Source: Bacteroidota bacterium
GTDB lineage: Bacteria; Bacteroidota; Bacteroidia; JACPRZ01
NCBI GenBank assembly: GCA_016193485.1
Contig: JACPRZ010000032.1
Location: forward strand, 1-36,747
Length of the DNA stretch: 36,747 nt
Direction: 5' to 3'
Shown in pieces: positions 1 to 8,520 of the stretch; position 1 is the first letter of the stretch; every line of letters starts with the position of its first letter. The notes beneath the pieces are model-generated. The model was given only the letters and a program-made list of their open reading frames with translations, had not been told where the DNA came from and made no database searches. The position numbers were made by a program, and so were the translations under genes.

Positions 1-64
1 ACGGTAACCGTCAGGGTCAAATTCATCAGTATTGAATGTAATTTGTGATGCAACATCTTACTTT

Positions 65-91
65 TTGAATTACGCTATTTCATTACCTTTG
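65..91 (+). promoter_or_regulatory. Putative Bacteroidota-type promoter of hemH
   Basis: TACCTTTG at 84-91 matches the Bacteroidota -7 consensus TAnnTTTG and lies about 30 bp before the hemH start. A TTG at 65-67 could be the -33 element, but its 16-bp spacing is a little short for the family. I see no supported gene in bases 1-120. A short minus-strand frame runs off the left edge, but there is too little of it to call. Confidence 0.4.
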
Positions 92-120
92 TTCACTCTA
101 AAACCGGCAAAGAAATTCAC

Positions 121-1134
121 ATGGAATCCAATAAACCATCCTACGGTATCATCCTTCTGAATATGGGAGGTCCCGACTCACCCTTGGCAGTTGAGCCGTT
201 TCTCTATAATTTATTCTCAGACAGGGATATTTTCCCGTTTCCATTTTCAAATATCACTCAGAAAATTTTCGCTAAAATTGTCTCGCGGTTCCGGGCAGGG
301 AGTTCTTCCCGGCATTACAACTTAATAGGAGGCGCTTCCCCGCTGAACAAAATCACAAGACAACAGGCGGAAAAATTAGAGACGTCATTGAAGAATATTT
401 TTCCATGTAAAGTTTTTACCGGCATGCGTTATTGTCCGCCTTTTATTGAAGATGCGGTAAATGAAGCGGTGAATAACGGTATCGGAAATTTGATTTTTTT
501 TTCCATGTATCCCCAATATTCCCTTGCAACAACCGGCTCTTCTCTGAATGAAGTAAAACGCGTTATGGCAAAAAAAAAATATTCTGGTATCCATTACCTG
601 ATCGTCAGGAATTTTTATAATGATCCCGGTTATATCGGGGCGCTTGCCGCTGAAATAGAGAAAGCATTGTTGTTATTTACTGCAGAAGAAAAGTCCTCAA
701 TGGGAATCATTTTCAGCGCGCATGGATTACCGGAAAAATTTATCAGCAACGGAGATCCCTATCTTGACGAAATAAAAACAACAATGGATTTAACTCTTGA
801 TTTGATAAAGAAAAACAGTTCTGCACCCGCTTTTTGTCAAAATGTTGCAACCGCCTTATCATTTCAGAGCAAAGTGGGTCCCGTCAAATGGCTTAAGCCG
901 TCAACTATTGATACGGTCAAAAAATTTCCCGGCACCGGCATCAATAACCTTTTGATAGTACCGGTCAGTTTTGTTGCCGATAACATTGAAACATTATACG
1001 AACTTAAAATTGAACTTAGAGATATTGCCGTGCAAAATGGAGTTAAGAAATTCATTGTTGCCGATGCATTAAATGATTCCGGCTTGTTTATCAGCGCCAT
1101 GAAAGATATTATTCTAAAAGAAGTCAAGATGTAA
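121..1134 (+). CDS. hemH: Ferrochelatase
   Basis: Inserts ferrous iron into the porphyrin macrocycle in the last part of heme synthesis; a cytoplasmic or membrane-associated enzyme. The 337 residues match the usual length. The N-terminus has the family opening GIILLNMGGPDSP (about residues 9-21). The active-site histidine is in FSAHGLPE (H201), and the conserved acidic motif DNIETLYEL (E290 likely) is present near the C-terminus. The ATG at 121 sits directly before the conserved N-terminus and about 30 bp after a TAnnTTTG box. hemG follows 198 bp downstream, so this opens a heme gene cluster (hemH, hemG, hemL). The family assignment is firm. Whether the substrate is protoporphyrin IX or a coproporphyrin is not readable from the sequence; the Gram-negative context favours protoporphyrin. 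Confidence 0.95.
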   Translation: MESNKPSYGIILLNMGGPDSPLAVEPFLYNLFSDRDIFPFPFSNITQKIFAKIVSRFRAGSSSRHYNLIGGASPLNKITRQQAEKLETSLKNIFPCKVFTGMRYCPPFIEDAVNEAVNNGIGNLIFFSMYPQYSLATTGSSLNEVKRVMAKKKYSGIHYLIVRNFYNDPGYIGALAAEIEKALLLFTAEEKSSMGIIFSAHGLPEKFISNGDPYLDEIKTTMDLTLDLIKKNSSAPAFCQNVATALSFQSKVGPVKWLKPSTIDTVKKFPGTGINNLLIVPVSFVADNIETLYELKIELRDIAVQNGVKKFIVADALNDSGLFISAMKDIILKEVKM

Positions 1135-1137
1135 AGA

Positions 1138-1193
1138 AAACAAGAAGCCAAGAAGTCAGGAATATAAGAATGCAAGAAATCCAGAATTGAAAC
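1138..1193. repeat. Degenerate 8-bp word repeat in hemH-hemG spacer
   Basis: About six octamer words with the theme CAAGAAGY follow the hemH stop: CAAGAAGC, CAAGAAGT, CAGGAATA, TAAGAATG, CAAGAAAT, CCAGAATT. They are degenerate but keep an 8-bp step. The rest of the 198-bp spacer is AT-rich with no gene seen. Confidence 0.5.
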
Positions 1194-1304
1194 AAATAAT
1201 TATGCATTATGAAAAACAATGAATCTTTTGAGTTAAAACGAATCCTCTCATCCATCCTCAATAAATTGTCTGTAATTCTTATTTTCTTCTTTACATCTTG
1301 AATT

Positions 1305-1334
1305 CTTTACCTCTTTATATCTTTACCTCTTTAT
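1305..1334. repeat. Direct repeat running into the hemG start codon
   Basis: CTTTACCTCTTTAT occurs twice at a 16-bp step (1305 and 1321). The second copy ends inside the ATG of hemG at 1333, so the repeat forms the immediate translation-initiation region. Confidence 0.6.
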
Positions 1335-2703
1335 GAAAGACAAGGTGGTGATCATCGGTGCAGGGATATCAGGACTTTTGACGGGTTTTTTCCTGAAGGA
1401 AAAGGGATTTAATGTCACTATTCTTGAAAAGGATGCAAAAGCCGGTGGCACAATGAAAAGCGAGAGGATCAACGGATTCCTTGTTGAAAAGGGACCAAAC
1501 TCAACACTTGAAACAACCCCGCTTTTTAAAGATGTATTTTCAAAGTTGGGAATTGCAGATAAAATGATATATGCCGGCTCCGCTTCTTCCAAACGGTATA
1601 TTTTAAGAGGCGATAAATTACGGGAAGTGCCGATGAGCCCTCTCTCATTTATTATCACAGACCTGTTATCATGGTGTGGTAAGGGACGAATGTTGCTGGA
1701 ACCGTTTTTCGGCAAAGCAAAAACCGAAGAAACGGTAGCCAGGTTTGTTGAAAGGCGTCTTGGTTCCGAATTTCTTAACTACGCAATAAATCCATTTGTT
1801 GCCGGTGTTTATGCGGGTGACCCGGCTTCACTGAGCGTAAGGGCTGCTTTTCCAAAACTTTTTGCTCTTGAAGCGGAATATGGAAGTATTTTCATCGGAA
1901 CCCTGAAAGGAGCCCGCAAAAGAAAAAAGAGAAAGATTATCAGCAAGGTATCATCAAAGATGTTTTCATTCACTGGTGGAATGGGAACTTTGCCGGATAC
2001 CATCTCAAAATACCTGGACGGTTCAATACTATTTAATGCCGGTGCCGAAAGTATTCTCTCTAATGACGGGAAATATACGGTCATCTTTTCACGCAACGGC
2101 AAAAAAGAAAAAATTGATTCTGATATTTTGATATTATCTGCGCCCGCTTTCAGAACGGCAAAAATCATTTCATCGGTATCATCAGAAATAAGTAATGTCC
2201 TGATGCAGATTTATTACCCCCCCTTAAGCGAGATTGTGTTTGGCTTCAGGAATGAAAATATTCATTTCCCGATGGATGGTTTTGGATTCCTGGTTCCCGA
2301 GATTGAAAATAAAAATATTCTCGGTGCAATCTGGAATACTTCTATTTACCCTGACAGGGCGCCAGAAGGGTTCTCATCGTTCACACTTTTTATGGGTGGT
2401 GCGCGTAATCCCGGTATTTTTATTATGTCGGATGATGAACAGTTATCAGTGGCATTTAATGATATAAAGGATATTATGAAAATAAAAGGGAATCCCGAAT
2501 TCTCCTATATTACAAGATGGGAAAAATCCATACCGCAATACAACATCGGGCATTTAAAGATAATAGAACATCTGCGGGAATTTGAAAAACAATACCATTC
2601 ATTATATTTTTGCGCCAATTACATTGGCGGTATCTCTGTTGCCGATTGTCTGATCAGCGCTGATGAATTGGCAAATAGAATTTCAGAAGAACATAAAGTT
2701 TAA
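1333..2703 (+). CDS. hemG: Protoporphyrinogen oxidase, FAD-dependent HemY-type
   Basis: Oxidises protoporphyrinogen IX (or coproporphyrinogen III) to the porphyrin that ferrochelatase uses; usually membrane-associated. 456 residues, normal for the FAD-containing family. The dinucleotide-binding motif [16 protein letters not shown] with the following [10 protein letters not shown] acid is at residues 5-40. The [17 protein letters not shown] block that marks this amine-oxidase-like family follows. The C-terminal FAD-contact region reads [16 protein letters not shown]. This is the oxygen-dependent HemY fold, not the short flavodoxin-like HemG of E. coli; Bacteroidota annotation commonly uses hemG for it. 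It lies between hemH and an ILVBL-like gene 20 bp downstream, so co-transcription with the latter is likely. Confidence 0.92.
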   Translation: MKDKVVIIGAGISGLLTGFFLKEKGFNVTILEKDAKAGGTMKSERINGFLVEKGPNSTLETTPLFKDVFSKLGIADKMIYAGSASSKRYILRGDKLREVPMSPLSFIITDLLSWCGKGRMLLEPFFGKAKTEETVARFVERRLGSEFLNYAINPFVAGVYAGDPASLSVRAAFPKLFALEAEYGSIFIGTLKGARKRKKRKIISKVSSKMFSFTGGMGTLPDTISKYLDGSILFNAGAESILSNDGKYTVIFSRNGKKEKIDSDILILSAPAFRTAKIISSVSSEISNVLMQIYYPPLSEIVFGFRNENIHFPMDGFGFLVPEIENKNILGAIWNTSIYPDRAPEGFSSFTLFMGGARNPGIFIMSDDEQLSVAFNDIKDIMKIKGNPEFSYITRWEKSIPQYNIGHLKIIEHLREFEKQYHSLYFCANYIGGISVADCLISADELANRISEEHKV

Positions 2704-2723
2704 AAAGGTAAATCTCAAAAAAA

Positions 2724-4484
2724 ATGAACGGTGGAAATTTAATAGCAAAGGTATTATCAGCCCAAAAAGTTAAGTTTGTCTTTACTTTATGCGGGGGGCA
2801 TATTTCACCGATACTCACCGGGGTTAAAGATGCGGGCATACGCGTTATTGACGTTCGCCATGAAGCAAATGCAGTGTTTGCTGCCGATGCGGTATCGCGG
2901 CTTACAGGTGTTCCCGGTGTTGCCGTTGTAACAGCCGGACCAGGTGTTACAAATACAGTGACCGCAGTTAAAAACGCAAGCATGGCACAATCCCCGCTGG
3001 TGCTGATGGGAGGCGCTGCAGCAACAGTGCTCAAAGGACGCGGTTCATTACAGGATATTGACCAGATGGCATTGATGAAACCCCATGTGAAATGGGCTGC
3101 AACAGTTAAAAAAGTCAGGCAAATAATTCCGCTACTTGAAAATGCTTTTAAAATCGCTAAGAATGGCGTACCGGGACCGGTATTCGTAGAATTACCCGTT
3201 GATCTGTTGTATGACGAATCGGTAGTTAGAGAGTGGTATGGCGCTAAAAGCAATGAAACGCCAGCAAAAAGTTTCAGCGAAAAAATGATGAAATGGTATT
3301 TGAAAAGACATGTCAATAAAGTATTTAAAAATAAAGAAAACATTAAATTTTCCACTAAAGTAAATTCTGCCAACTATCCCAAACATACCCCATCGGACAT
3401 CAATAAAGTTGTTAAGCAACTTAAAAGAGCAAGCCGTCCCGTGATGCTCATTGGCAACCAGGCGCTTTTAAATACGAATGAAGTAAATACATTAGCCGAA
3501 GCGGTAACCCGGCTCGGCATACCGGTTTATCTCTCCGGTATTGCCCGCGGATTGCTCGGAAAGAAACACCCCTTGCAATTGAGACACATGAGAAAAAATG
3601 CCCTGCTGGAATCCGACCTCGTGCTGCTGGCGGGAGTCCCCTGCGATTTCCGGCTTGATTATGGCAGGCATATCCGTTCATCTTCTATATGTATATCAGT
3701 AAACCGGAGTAAAAAAGATCTCTTTTTGAATAAGAAACCCAGGATTGCAATACTTGCCGACCCGGGAAGTTTCCTCATTGACCTTGCAGCCCATCTCCCC
3801 ACACCTCTTTTCAGGAAAGGGACCGGGGGTAATGTTTGGGATGAATGGTTCAATGCGCTTAAAAAAAGAGACGAAGGGCGTGAATCAGAGATTGAGGCAA
3901 AAGCCGGGATGGAATTAAAAAATATTAATCCTGTTGAACTGTTCAGAAAATTAGACCCTGTGCTGGATGATAAAAGCATTCTCGTAGCCGATGGCGGTGA
4001 CTTTGTTGCAACAGGTTCTTACACGTTAAACCCAAGGAGGCCTCTCTCATGGATTGACCCCGGTGTTTTTGGAACACTCGGAGTAGGAGCAGGATTTGCA
4101 TTGGGAGCAAAATTGTGTTTTCCCGAATCGGAAGTATGGATCATTTACGGTGACGGCTCATGCGCCTACAGTATTGCCGAATTTGACACCTTTGTCCGCC
4201 ACAATATCCCTGTGATTGCCCTTGTGGGTAATGATGCCTGCTGGGCGCAAATAGCGCGCGACCAGATAGAAATTCTTAAAAGTGATGTTGGATGTATGCT
4301 GAAACATTCTGACTATGATGTGGTCGCAAAAGGATATGGTGGAAACGGGGTCAGAGTGGAAAATATCAGTGATTTTCAGGAAGCAGTAAAGCAAGCCAGG
4401 GAAGTTACTAAAACCGGAACTCCTTTCCTTATCAATGCCATCATCGGAATAACGGATTTCAGAAAAGGGTCGATTTCTATGTAA
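2724..4484 (+). CDS. ThDP-dependent enzyme, ILVBL/HACL2-like (acetolactate synthase family)
   Basis: Thiamine-diphosphate enzyme of the acetolactate synthase/oxalyl-CoA decarboxylase superfamily, 586 residues. The catalytic glutamate is in [14 protein letters not shown] (E47). The cofactor-binding motif is YGDGSCAYS followed by VGND. From memory, it resembles animal ILVBL (2-hydroxyacyl-CoA lyase 2) along its length more than bacterial IlvB. Shared blocks include [63 protein letters not shown] and a C-terminal [14 protein letters not shown]2-type enzymes cleave 2-hydroxyacyl-CoA into formyl-CoA and a shortened aldehyde. No acetolactate synthase small subunit gene is nearby, and an acyl-CoA synthetase gene follows. 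Superfamily is certain. The lyase role is inference; acetolactate synthase is the main alternative. Confidence 0.85.
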   Translation: MNGGNLIAKVLSAQKVKFVFTLCGGHISPILTGVKDAGIRVIDVRHEANAVFAADAVSRLTGVPGVAVVTAGPGVTNTVTAVKNASMAQSPLVLMGGAAATVLKGRGSLQDIDQMALMKPHVKWAATVKKVRQIIPLLENAFKIAKNGVPGPVFVELPVDLLYDESVVREWYGAKSNETPAKSFSEKMMKWYLKRHVNKVFKNKENIKFSTKVNSANYPKHTPSDINKVVKQLKRASRPVMLIGNQALLNTNEVNTLAEAVTRLGIPVYLSGIARGLLGKKHPLQLRHMRKNALLESDLVLLAGVPCDFRLDYGRHIRSSSICISVNRSKKDLFLNKKPRIAILADPGSFLIDLAAHLPTPLFRKGTGGNVWDEWFNALKKRDEGRESEIEAKAGMELKNINPVELFRKLDPVLDDKSILVADGGDFVATGSYTLNPRRPLSWIDPGVFGTLGVGAGFALGAKLCFPESEVWIIYGDGSCAYSIAEFDTFVRHNIPVIALVGNDACWAQIARDQIEILKSDVGCMLKHSDYDVVAKGYGGNGVRVENISDFQEAVKQAREVTKTGTPFLINAIIGITDFRKGSISM

Positions 4485-4551
4485 TTTGAACGATGAATAA
4501 TTTAGTGTTTATGATTTCAAATTCTGACATATTTTGGCAGAATATTTATTT

Positions 4552-4645
4552 TTTTGCCACAAAACCCGATAGTTACCGGTGCTCAAAATATCACTAAATT
4601 ATTCTTTTTCGTGAGATTTCGTGTTTTCGTGTTTTAGTGGCAAAA
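4552..4645. repeat. Inverted-repeat element with TTTCGTG words
   Basis: Perfect 9-bp inverted arms TTTTGCCAC (4552-4560) and GTGGCAAAA (4637-4645) enclose a run of near-tandem TTTCGTG words. It fills most of the 212-bp gap between the ThDP gene and the acyl-CoA synthetase gene. I recall similar 'GCCAC...CGTGTTT...GTGGC' spacers from other Bacteroidota genomes. It is not a canonical terminator, as the arms are about 76 bp apart. Confidence 0.5.
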
Positions 4646-4696
4646 TTTGTATTTTTTTATCCCCATGCTGAACAGTAAACATAAAATCGCTTGTCT

Positions 4697-6272
4697 ATGA
4701 AAGATTATACCCGTCTTTTTGACATCATATACTATCAAAATGAAAACAAGCCGCTAAAAGCCGCAATAGCAGCCAAAGAGACGGCCGATACAGGAAAACA
4801 ATGGAGAGAATACAGCACCGGGGAGTGTATTGAAATTATCAATAAGGTGAGCAATGCATTACTCTCACTCGGAATAAAAAAAGACGATAAGATAGCAATC
4901 ATTTCCAACAACCGCCCCGAATGGAATTTCTTAGACCTCGGTATGCAGCAAATCGGTGCAGTCAACGTTCCTGTTTATCCTACTATCACTGAATCGGAAT
5001 ACGAATTCATATTTAATCATGCAGAAGTGAAATTATGTTTTGTGTCTGACCAGGAGTTATTTGACAAAGTATCTTCAATAAAGAACAAGGTACCCTCGCT
5101 GCAAAACATCTATACCTTTGATGATATAGAAGGTGAAAAAAAAAAAAAAATTGAGTTTCCTGCCTCTGTGCCATAGTTTTGAGAGAACTGTTTACTATGT
5201 TTACCTGGCAAATTGCGTTTCAATATACTATGCTGAAAACCTCGACACTATAGGCGAAAACCTCAGGGAAGTAAAGCCCGCATGTTTTACAACTGTGCCG
5301 CGATTGCTGGAAAAAGTGTATGAAAAGATAATGGAAAAAGGGCGCTCACTCACCGGTATTAAGAAAAAGTTGTTCTTCTGGGCTCTAAATCTCGGGTTAC
5401 AGTACGAAGTGGGCAAGGACCTGGGCTGGTATTACAATTTTCGCCTGAGCATTGCCAGAAAACTCATTTTTTCAAAATGGATTGAAGCCCTTGGAGGAAA
5501 TATTAAAATAATCGTAACAGGCGCTGCTGCGATGCAGCCGCGATTAGGTAAACTATTCACGGCTGCCGGCATAACCGTCATTGAGGGGTACGGACTCACC
5601 GAAACCTCGCCTGTAATCAGCACCAACCGGTTTGAAGAGCAGAACAGGGCTATCGGCACCGTTGGTATTCCCATCCCGGGCGTTGAGGTAAAAATTGCAA
5701 ATGACGGGGAGATATTAGCCAGGGGTCCCAATATTATGATGGGTTATTATAAGAGGAAGGACCTGACAGATGAAGCAATAGACAAAGACGGGTGGATTCA
5801 TACGGGGGATATCGGAGAATTTATAAACGGGAAGTTTCTCAAAATCACTGACAGGAAAAAAGAACTATTCAAAACATCCGGAGGAAAATACATTGCACCG
5901 CAGCCATTGGAAAATAAATATAAGGAATATCCATATATTGAGCAGATCATGATAGTAGGGGAAAACCGGAAATTCGTTTCAGCCCTGATAGTCCCCTCAT
6001 TTCCCAACCTCAGGGAATGGTGTGCAAAAAAAGGATTGCAAAATTCTACAAATAAGGAATTGATCGGGCATCCGGAAGTAATATCCGAGTTTCAAAATGC
6101 AATAGAGCAATTCAATAAAGGCATTAACAAAGTTGAACAGGTGAAAAAATTTCAATTATTGCCTGACGAATGGTCTGTTGAAAGCGGTGAACTGACTCCG
6201 ACAATGAAATTAAAGAGAAGGGTGATATTGGAAAAATATAAGAATGATATAGAGGAAATTTACAGTGATTAG
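4697..6272 (+). pseudogene. Long-chain acyl-CoA synthetase, disrupted with internal deletion
   Basis: AMP-forming acyl-CoA synthetase that would activate long-chain fatty acids. The 5' part (4697-5176) carries the normal N-terminal domain (SNNRPEWNFLDLGMQQIG, VNVPVYPTI) up to TFDDIEGEKKKK. The other frame then resumes at KKLSFLPLCHSFERT and runs to 6272, with YGLTETSPV, WIHTGDIGEF and SGGKYIAPQ, which includes the likely catalytic lysine. The join is a 15-A tract at 5136-5150. Intact relatives have roughly 80-90 residues between these points, including the ATP-binding loop (TSGTTGxPKG), which is absent here. So this is more than a one-base slip: a segment is missing and the frame is lost. ATG 4697 is preferred to the upstream TTG at 4691. 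It could be real decay or an assembly collapse between two A-rich tracts. Confidence 0.85.
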
Positions 6273-6329
6273 TTTATTAAGTTGGTCAATGGCTTCCGGT
6301 AGGCGCTAATTACCGCATTAAAAAAACTC

Positions 6330-7616
6330 ATGACAAAAAGCGAGAAACTTTTTCAAAAGGCGCTTACTCTGCTGCCGGGAGGTGTAAACTCTCCGGTAAG
6401 GTCATTTAAATCGGTGGGAACCGCTCCTGTGGTAATATCCGATGCTGCCGGATCAAAAATATATGATGTTGACGGCAACTCATACATTGATTATGTCATG
6501 TCTTGGGGCCCGCTGATACTTGGGCATGCCCATCGCGAAGTAATTGCCGCAATCAGTAAAACAGCAAAAAAAGGAACGAGTTATGGCGCATTGACGGAGA
6601 TCGAAATACAATTAGCCGCACTCGTCCGCAAAATGATGCCTTCTGTTGAAATGATGCGCTTTGTGAATTCAGGAACTGAAGCGACCATGAGCGCTATCCG
6701 GCTTGCAAGAGCGTTTACAGGAAGGAAAAAAATATTGAAGTTCCGGGGTTGTTACCACGGACATTCCGATAGTTTCCTTGTTAAAGCCGGCTCTGGCGCT
6801 CTTACCTTTGGGGTTCCCGACAGTCCCGGAATACCGGATGAACTTGCCGGGTTAACTCTTAATGCCGAATATAACGATATTGCTTCTGTTGAAGAGATTC
6901 TCAAAGCAAATAAAGAACAAATTGCCGCAATAATAGTAGAGCCGGTTGCCTGCAACATGGGAGTGGTTTTACCGCTTGATGGATTCCTGGGAAAATTAAG
7001 GTCAATATGCGACCTGGAGAAAATCCTCCTGATTTTTGATGAGATTATCACCGGTTTCCGGGTTGCTGCAGGCGGAGCCCAGGAATATTTCGGTGTAAAA
7101 CCCGATCTGACCTGTCTTGGTAAAATCATTGGCGGTGGATTACCTGTTGGCGCTTATGGAGGTAAGAAAGAAATCATGCAAATGATTTCACCTTCGGGAC
7201 CTGTTTACCAGGCGGGGACGCTTTCAGGAAACCCCCTTGCCATGGCTGCCGGCTATGCAACGCTTCAAATATTAAATAACGAAAAAAATAATATTTATCC
7301 TCTATTGAAAAGCAAAACTCACACCCTCGCAAAAGAAATTTCATGTATTGCTGACCGCCAGGGAATTGAAATCAGCGTTAATCATTTCGCTTCCATGATG
7401 ACCCTGTTTTTCACCGGTAAAAAAGTAGTGGATTTCTCCGTTGCAGCCAGTGCCGATACAAAAAGATTTTCAAAATATTTCATTCTTATGCTTCGTAACA
7501 ACATCTATTTACCGCCTTCCCAGTTTGAAGCGATGTTTGTATCATCATTTCATAGCGATAAAGATATTGAAATGACCATTAATGCTTTCAAAAAAATAAT
7601 TACAAAATGTTCATGA
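6330..7616 (+). CDS. hemL: Glutamate-1-semialdehyde 2,1-aminomutase
   Basis: PLP enzyme that converts glutamate-1-semialdehyde to 5-aminolevulinate, so heme synthesis here uses the C5 (glutamyl-tRNA) route. 428 residues, full length. The N-terminal block LLPGGVNSPVRSFKSVG is intact. The PLP-contacting aspartate is in LIFDEIITGFR (D237), and the Schiff-base lysine is in TCLGKIIGGGLPVGAYGG (K265). SGTEATMSAIRLARAFTGR is the phosphate-binding region. The ATG at 6330 gives the usual start MTKSEKLFQKA. It lies 57 bp after the acyl-CoA synthetase gene and completes the heme set with hemH and hemG. Confidence 0.97.
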   Translation: MTKSEKLFQKALTLLPGGVNSPVRSFKSVGTAPVVISDAAGSKIYDVDGNSYIDYVMSWGPLILGHAHREVIAAISKTAKKGTSYGALTEIEIQLAALVRKMMPSVEMMRFVNSGTEATMSAIRLARAFTGRKKILKFRGCYHGHSDSFLVKAGSGALTFGVPDSPGIPDELAGLTLNAEYNDIASVEEILKANKEQIAAIIVEPVACNMGVVLPLDGFLGKLRSICDLEKILLIFDEIITGFRVAAGGAQEYFGVKPDLTCLGKIIGGGLPVGAYGGKKEIMQMISPSGPVYQAGTLSGNPLAMAAGYATLQILNNEKNNIYPLLKSKTHTLAKEISCIADRQGIEISVNHFASMMTLFFTGKKVVDFSVAASADTKRFSKYFILMLRNNIYLPPSQFEAMFVSSFHSDKDIEMTINAFKKIITKCS

Positions 7617-7663
7617 CAATGAAATCCGTTTGAAAAATGTACATATCATGAGATTTGTCAATA

Positions 7664-7691
7664 TTGGTTTTGGGAAATAAACTTATTTTTG
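7664..7691 (+). promoter_or_regulatory. Putative promoter of cytochrome c gene
   Basis: TTG at 7664-7666 and TATTTTTG at 7684-7691 (TAnnTTTG type) are 17 bp apart, an acceptable Bacteroidota spacing. A second TATTTTTG lies at 7703-7710 as part of a near-repeat, so the exact box is uncertain. Confidence 0.35.
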
Positions 7692-7743
7692 AGAATTGGT
7701 ATTATTTTTGAATTCTTTTTTTAATCCACAAAACTATCAAACC

Positions 7744-8178
7744 ATGAAAACACAACTGAAATCAACTCTGATGCCGTTATCCCTGGCAATTTTTTTCTGC
7801 GGATGGCTGGCAATAAACGGATTTATTAATGTCAACCAGGGTGGCGATAAAAAATGGGTTGCCCCTGATGCCGAAAAAAATGTTAAAAACCCGGTTAAAG
7901 CCGATGATGTCAATATCCCTGCCGGCAAAACATTGTACACAAAACACTGTAAATCCTGCCATGGAACCGGAGGAAAAGGGGATGGTACCAAAGCCGCTGA
8001 ACTGGAAACCCCGTGCGGTGATTTCACTACTGATGATACTCAAAAGCAAACTGATGGCGAACTGCATTATAAAATAAAAAAAGGAAAAGACGATATGCCA
8101 TCCTTTGAAAAGAAAATTCTCGCAGATGAAGACCTCTGGACTCTCGTGAACTATATGCGTACTTTAAAAAAAAAATGA
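7744..8178 (+). CDS. Membrane-anchored or periplasmic c-type cytochrome
   Basis: Small monoheme cytochrome c, 144 residues, probably carrying electrons in the periplasm. A hydrophobic N-terminal segment (about residues 9-29) is an uncleaved anchor or signal peptide. The heme-attachment motif CKSCHG is at C69, C72 and H73. The likely sixth ligand is methionine in DDMPSF (M118). The C-terminal helix DLWTLVNYMRTL is typical of class I cytochromes. ATG 7744 is preferred to a TTG at 7696, which would add a non-signal-like leader. The coding end is an A10 run followed directly by TGA, which overlaps the start of the next frame, so the product may be longer if ribosomes or polymerase slip there. Confidence 0.9.
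   Translation: MKTQLKSTLMPLSLAIFFCGWLAINGFINVNQGGDKKWVAPDAEKNVKNPVKADDVNIPAGKTLYTKHCKSCHGTGGKGDGTKAAELETPCGDFTTDDTQKQTDGELHYKIKKGKDDMPSFEKKILADEDLWTLVNYMRTLKKK
8166..8175 (+). other. A10 slippery tract at cytochrome stop codon
   Basis: Ten adenines precede the TGA of the cytochrome gene. A -1 slip on AAA AAA would read through into the following 83-codon frame, whose ATG (8175) overlaps the TGA (8176) as ATGA. It could be a programmed frameshift or transcriptional slippage site, simple translational coupling, or a homopolymer sequencing error. Confidence 0.4.
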
Positions 8179-8426
8179 TTATCCCTTCTAAGGCGGAACA
8201 AGAGCAAAAGAAAGAAGAAATCGTACCTGTTAAAGAGACAACTCCTCCTTCAAATGTTGAGACCCCTAAGAAAACCGTAGTTTCTCAACAGGTTAAAGAC
8301 ACATTAACAGTCCGGAAAAGCGGTGATGCCATCAGGGACGAATTGGATTCCATCAGAAAAGAAATTACCCTGATAAAAGAAATAGTAAAAGAGTTGCAAC
8401 TGGAAATAGATTCACTGAAGAAATAG
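8175..8426 (+). CDS. Small charged coiled-coil frame, possibly C-terminal tail of the cytochrome
   Basis: 83 codons with no signal peptide and no recognised domain. The first 45 residues are rich in P, E, K, V and T (EIVPVKETTPPSNVETPKK), as in flexible periplasmic linkers. The last 35 (DAIRDELDSIRKEITLIKEIVKELQLEIDSLKK) show a clear heptad pattern of I/L and should form a coiled coil. Its ATG overlaps the cytochrome stop, and a one-base slip in the preceding A10 would fuse the two frames into about 228 residues. The linker-like composition fits a tail of a secreted cytochrome better than a free cytoplasmic peptide. That is inference; a translationally coupled small protein is the alternative. 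Confidence 0.55.
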   Translation: MIIPSKAEQEQKKEEIVPVKETTPPSNVETPKKTVVSQQVKDTLTVRKSGDAIRDELDSIRKEITLIKEIVKELQLEIDSLKK

Positions 8427-8520
8427 GGGAAATACATGCCGGAGAACACCCCCAAAAAATTTATTTTGCCAATTCGGATAAAATCCCTAATATTGCCCGA
8501 ATTTCATAATCCAACCCTAT

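Noticed and set aside
1-60. Partial minus-strand coding frame at the left edge
   Set aside because: Under 20 codons are visible, two frames are open and no motif is recognisable.
2724-4484. Calling the ThDP enzyme IlvB
   Set aside because: No IlvN-type subunit or ilv operon is nearby, and the sequence blocks fit the ILVBL/HACL2 branch better.
6290-6325. CGGTA/TACCG hairpin before hemL as a terminator
   Set aside because: The 5-bp stem is weak and is followed by an A-run, not T-run, on the plus strand.
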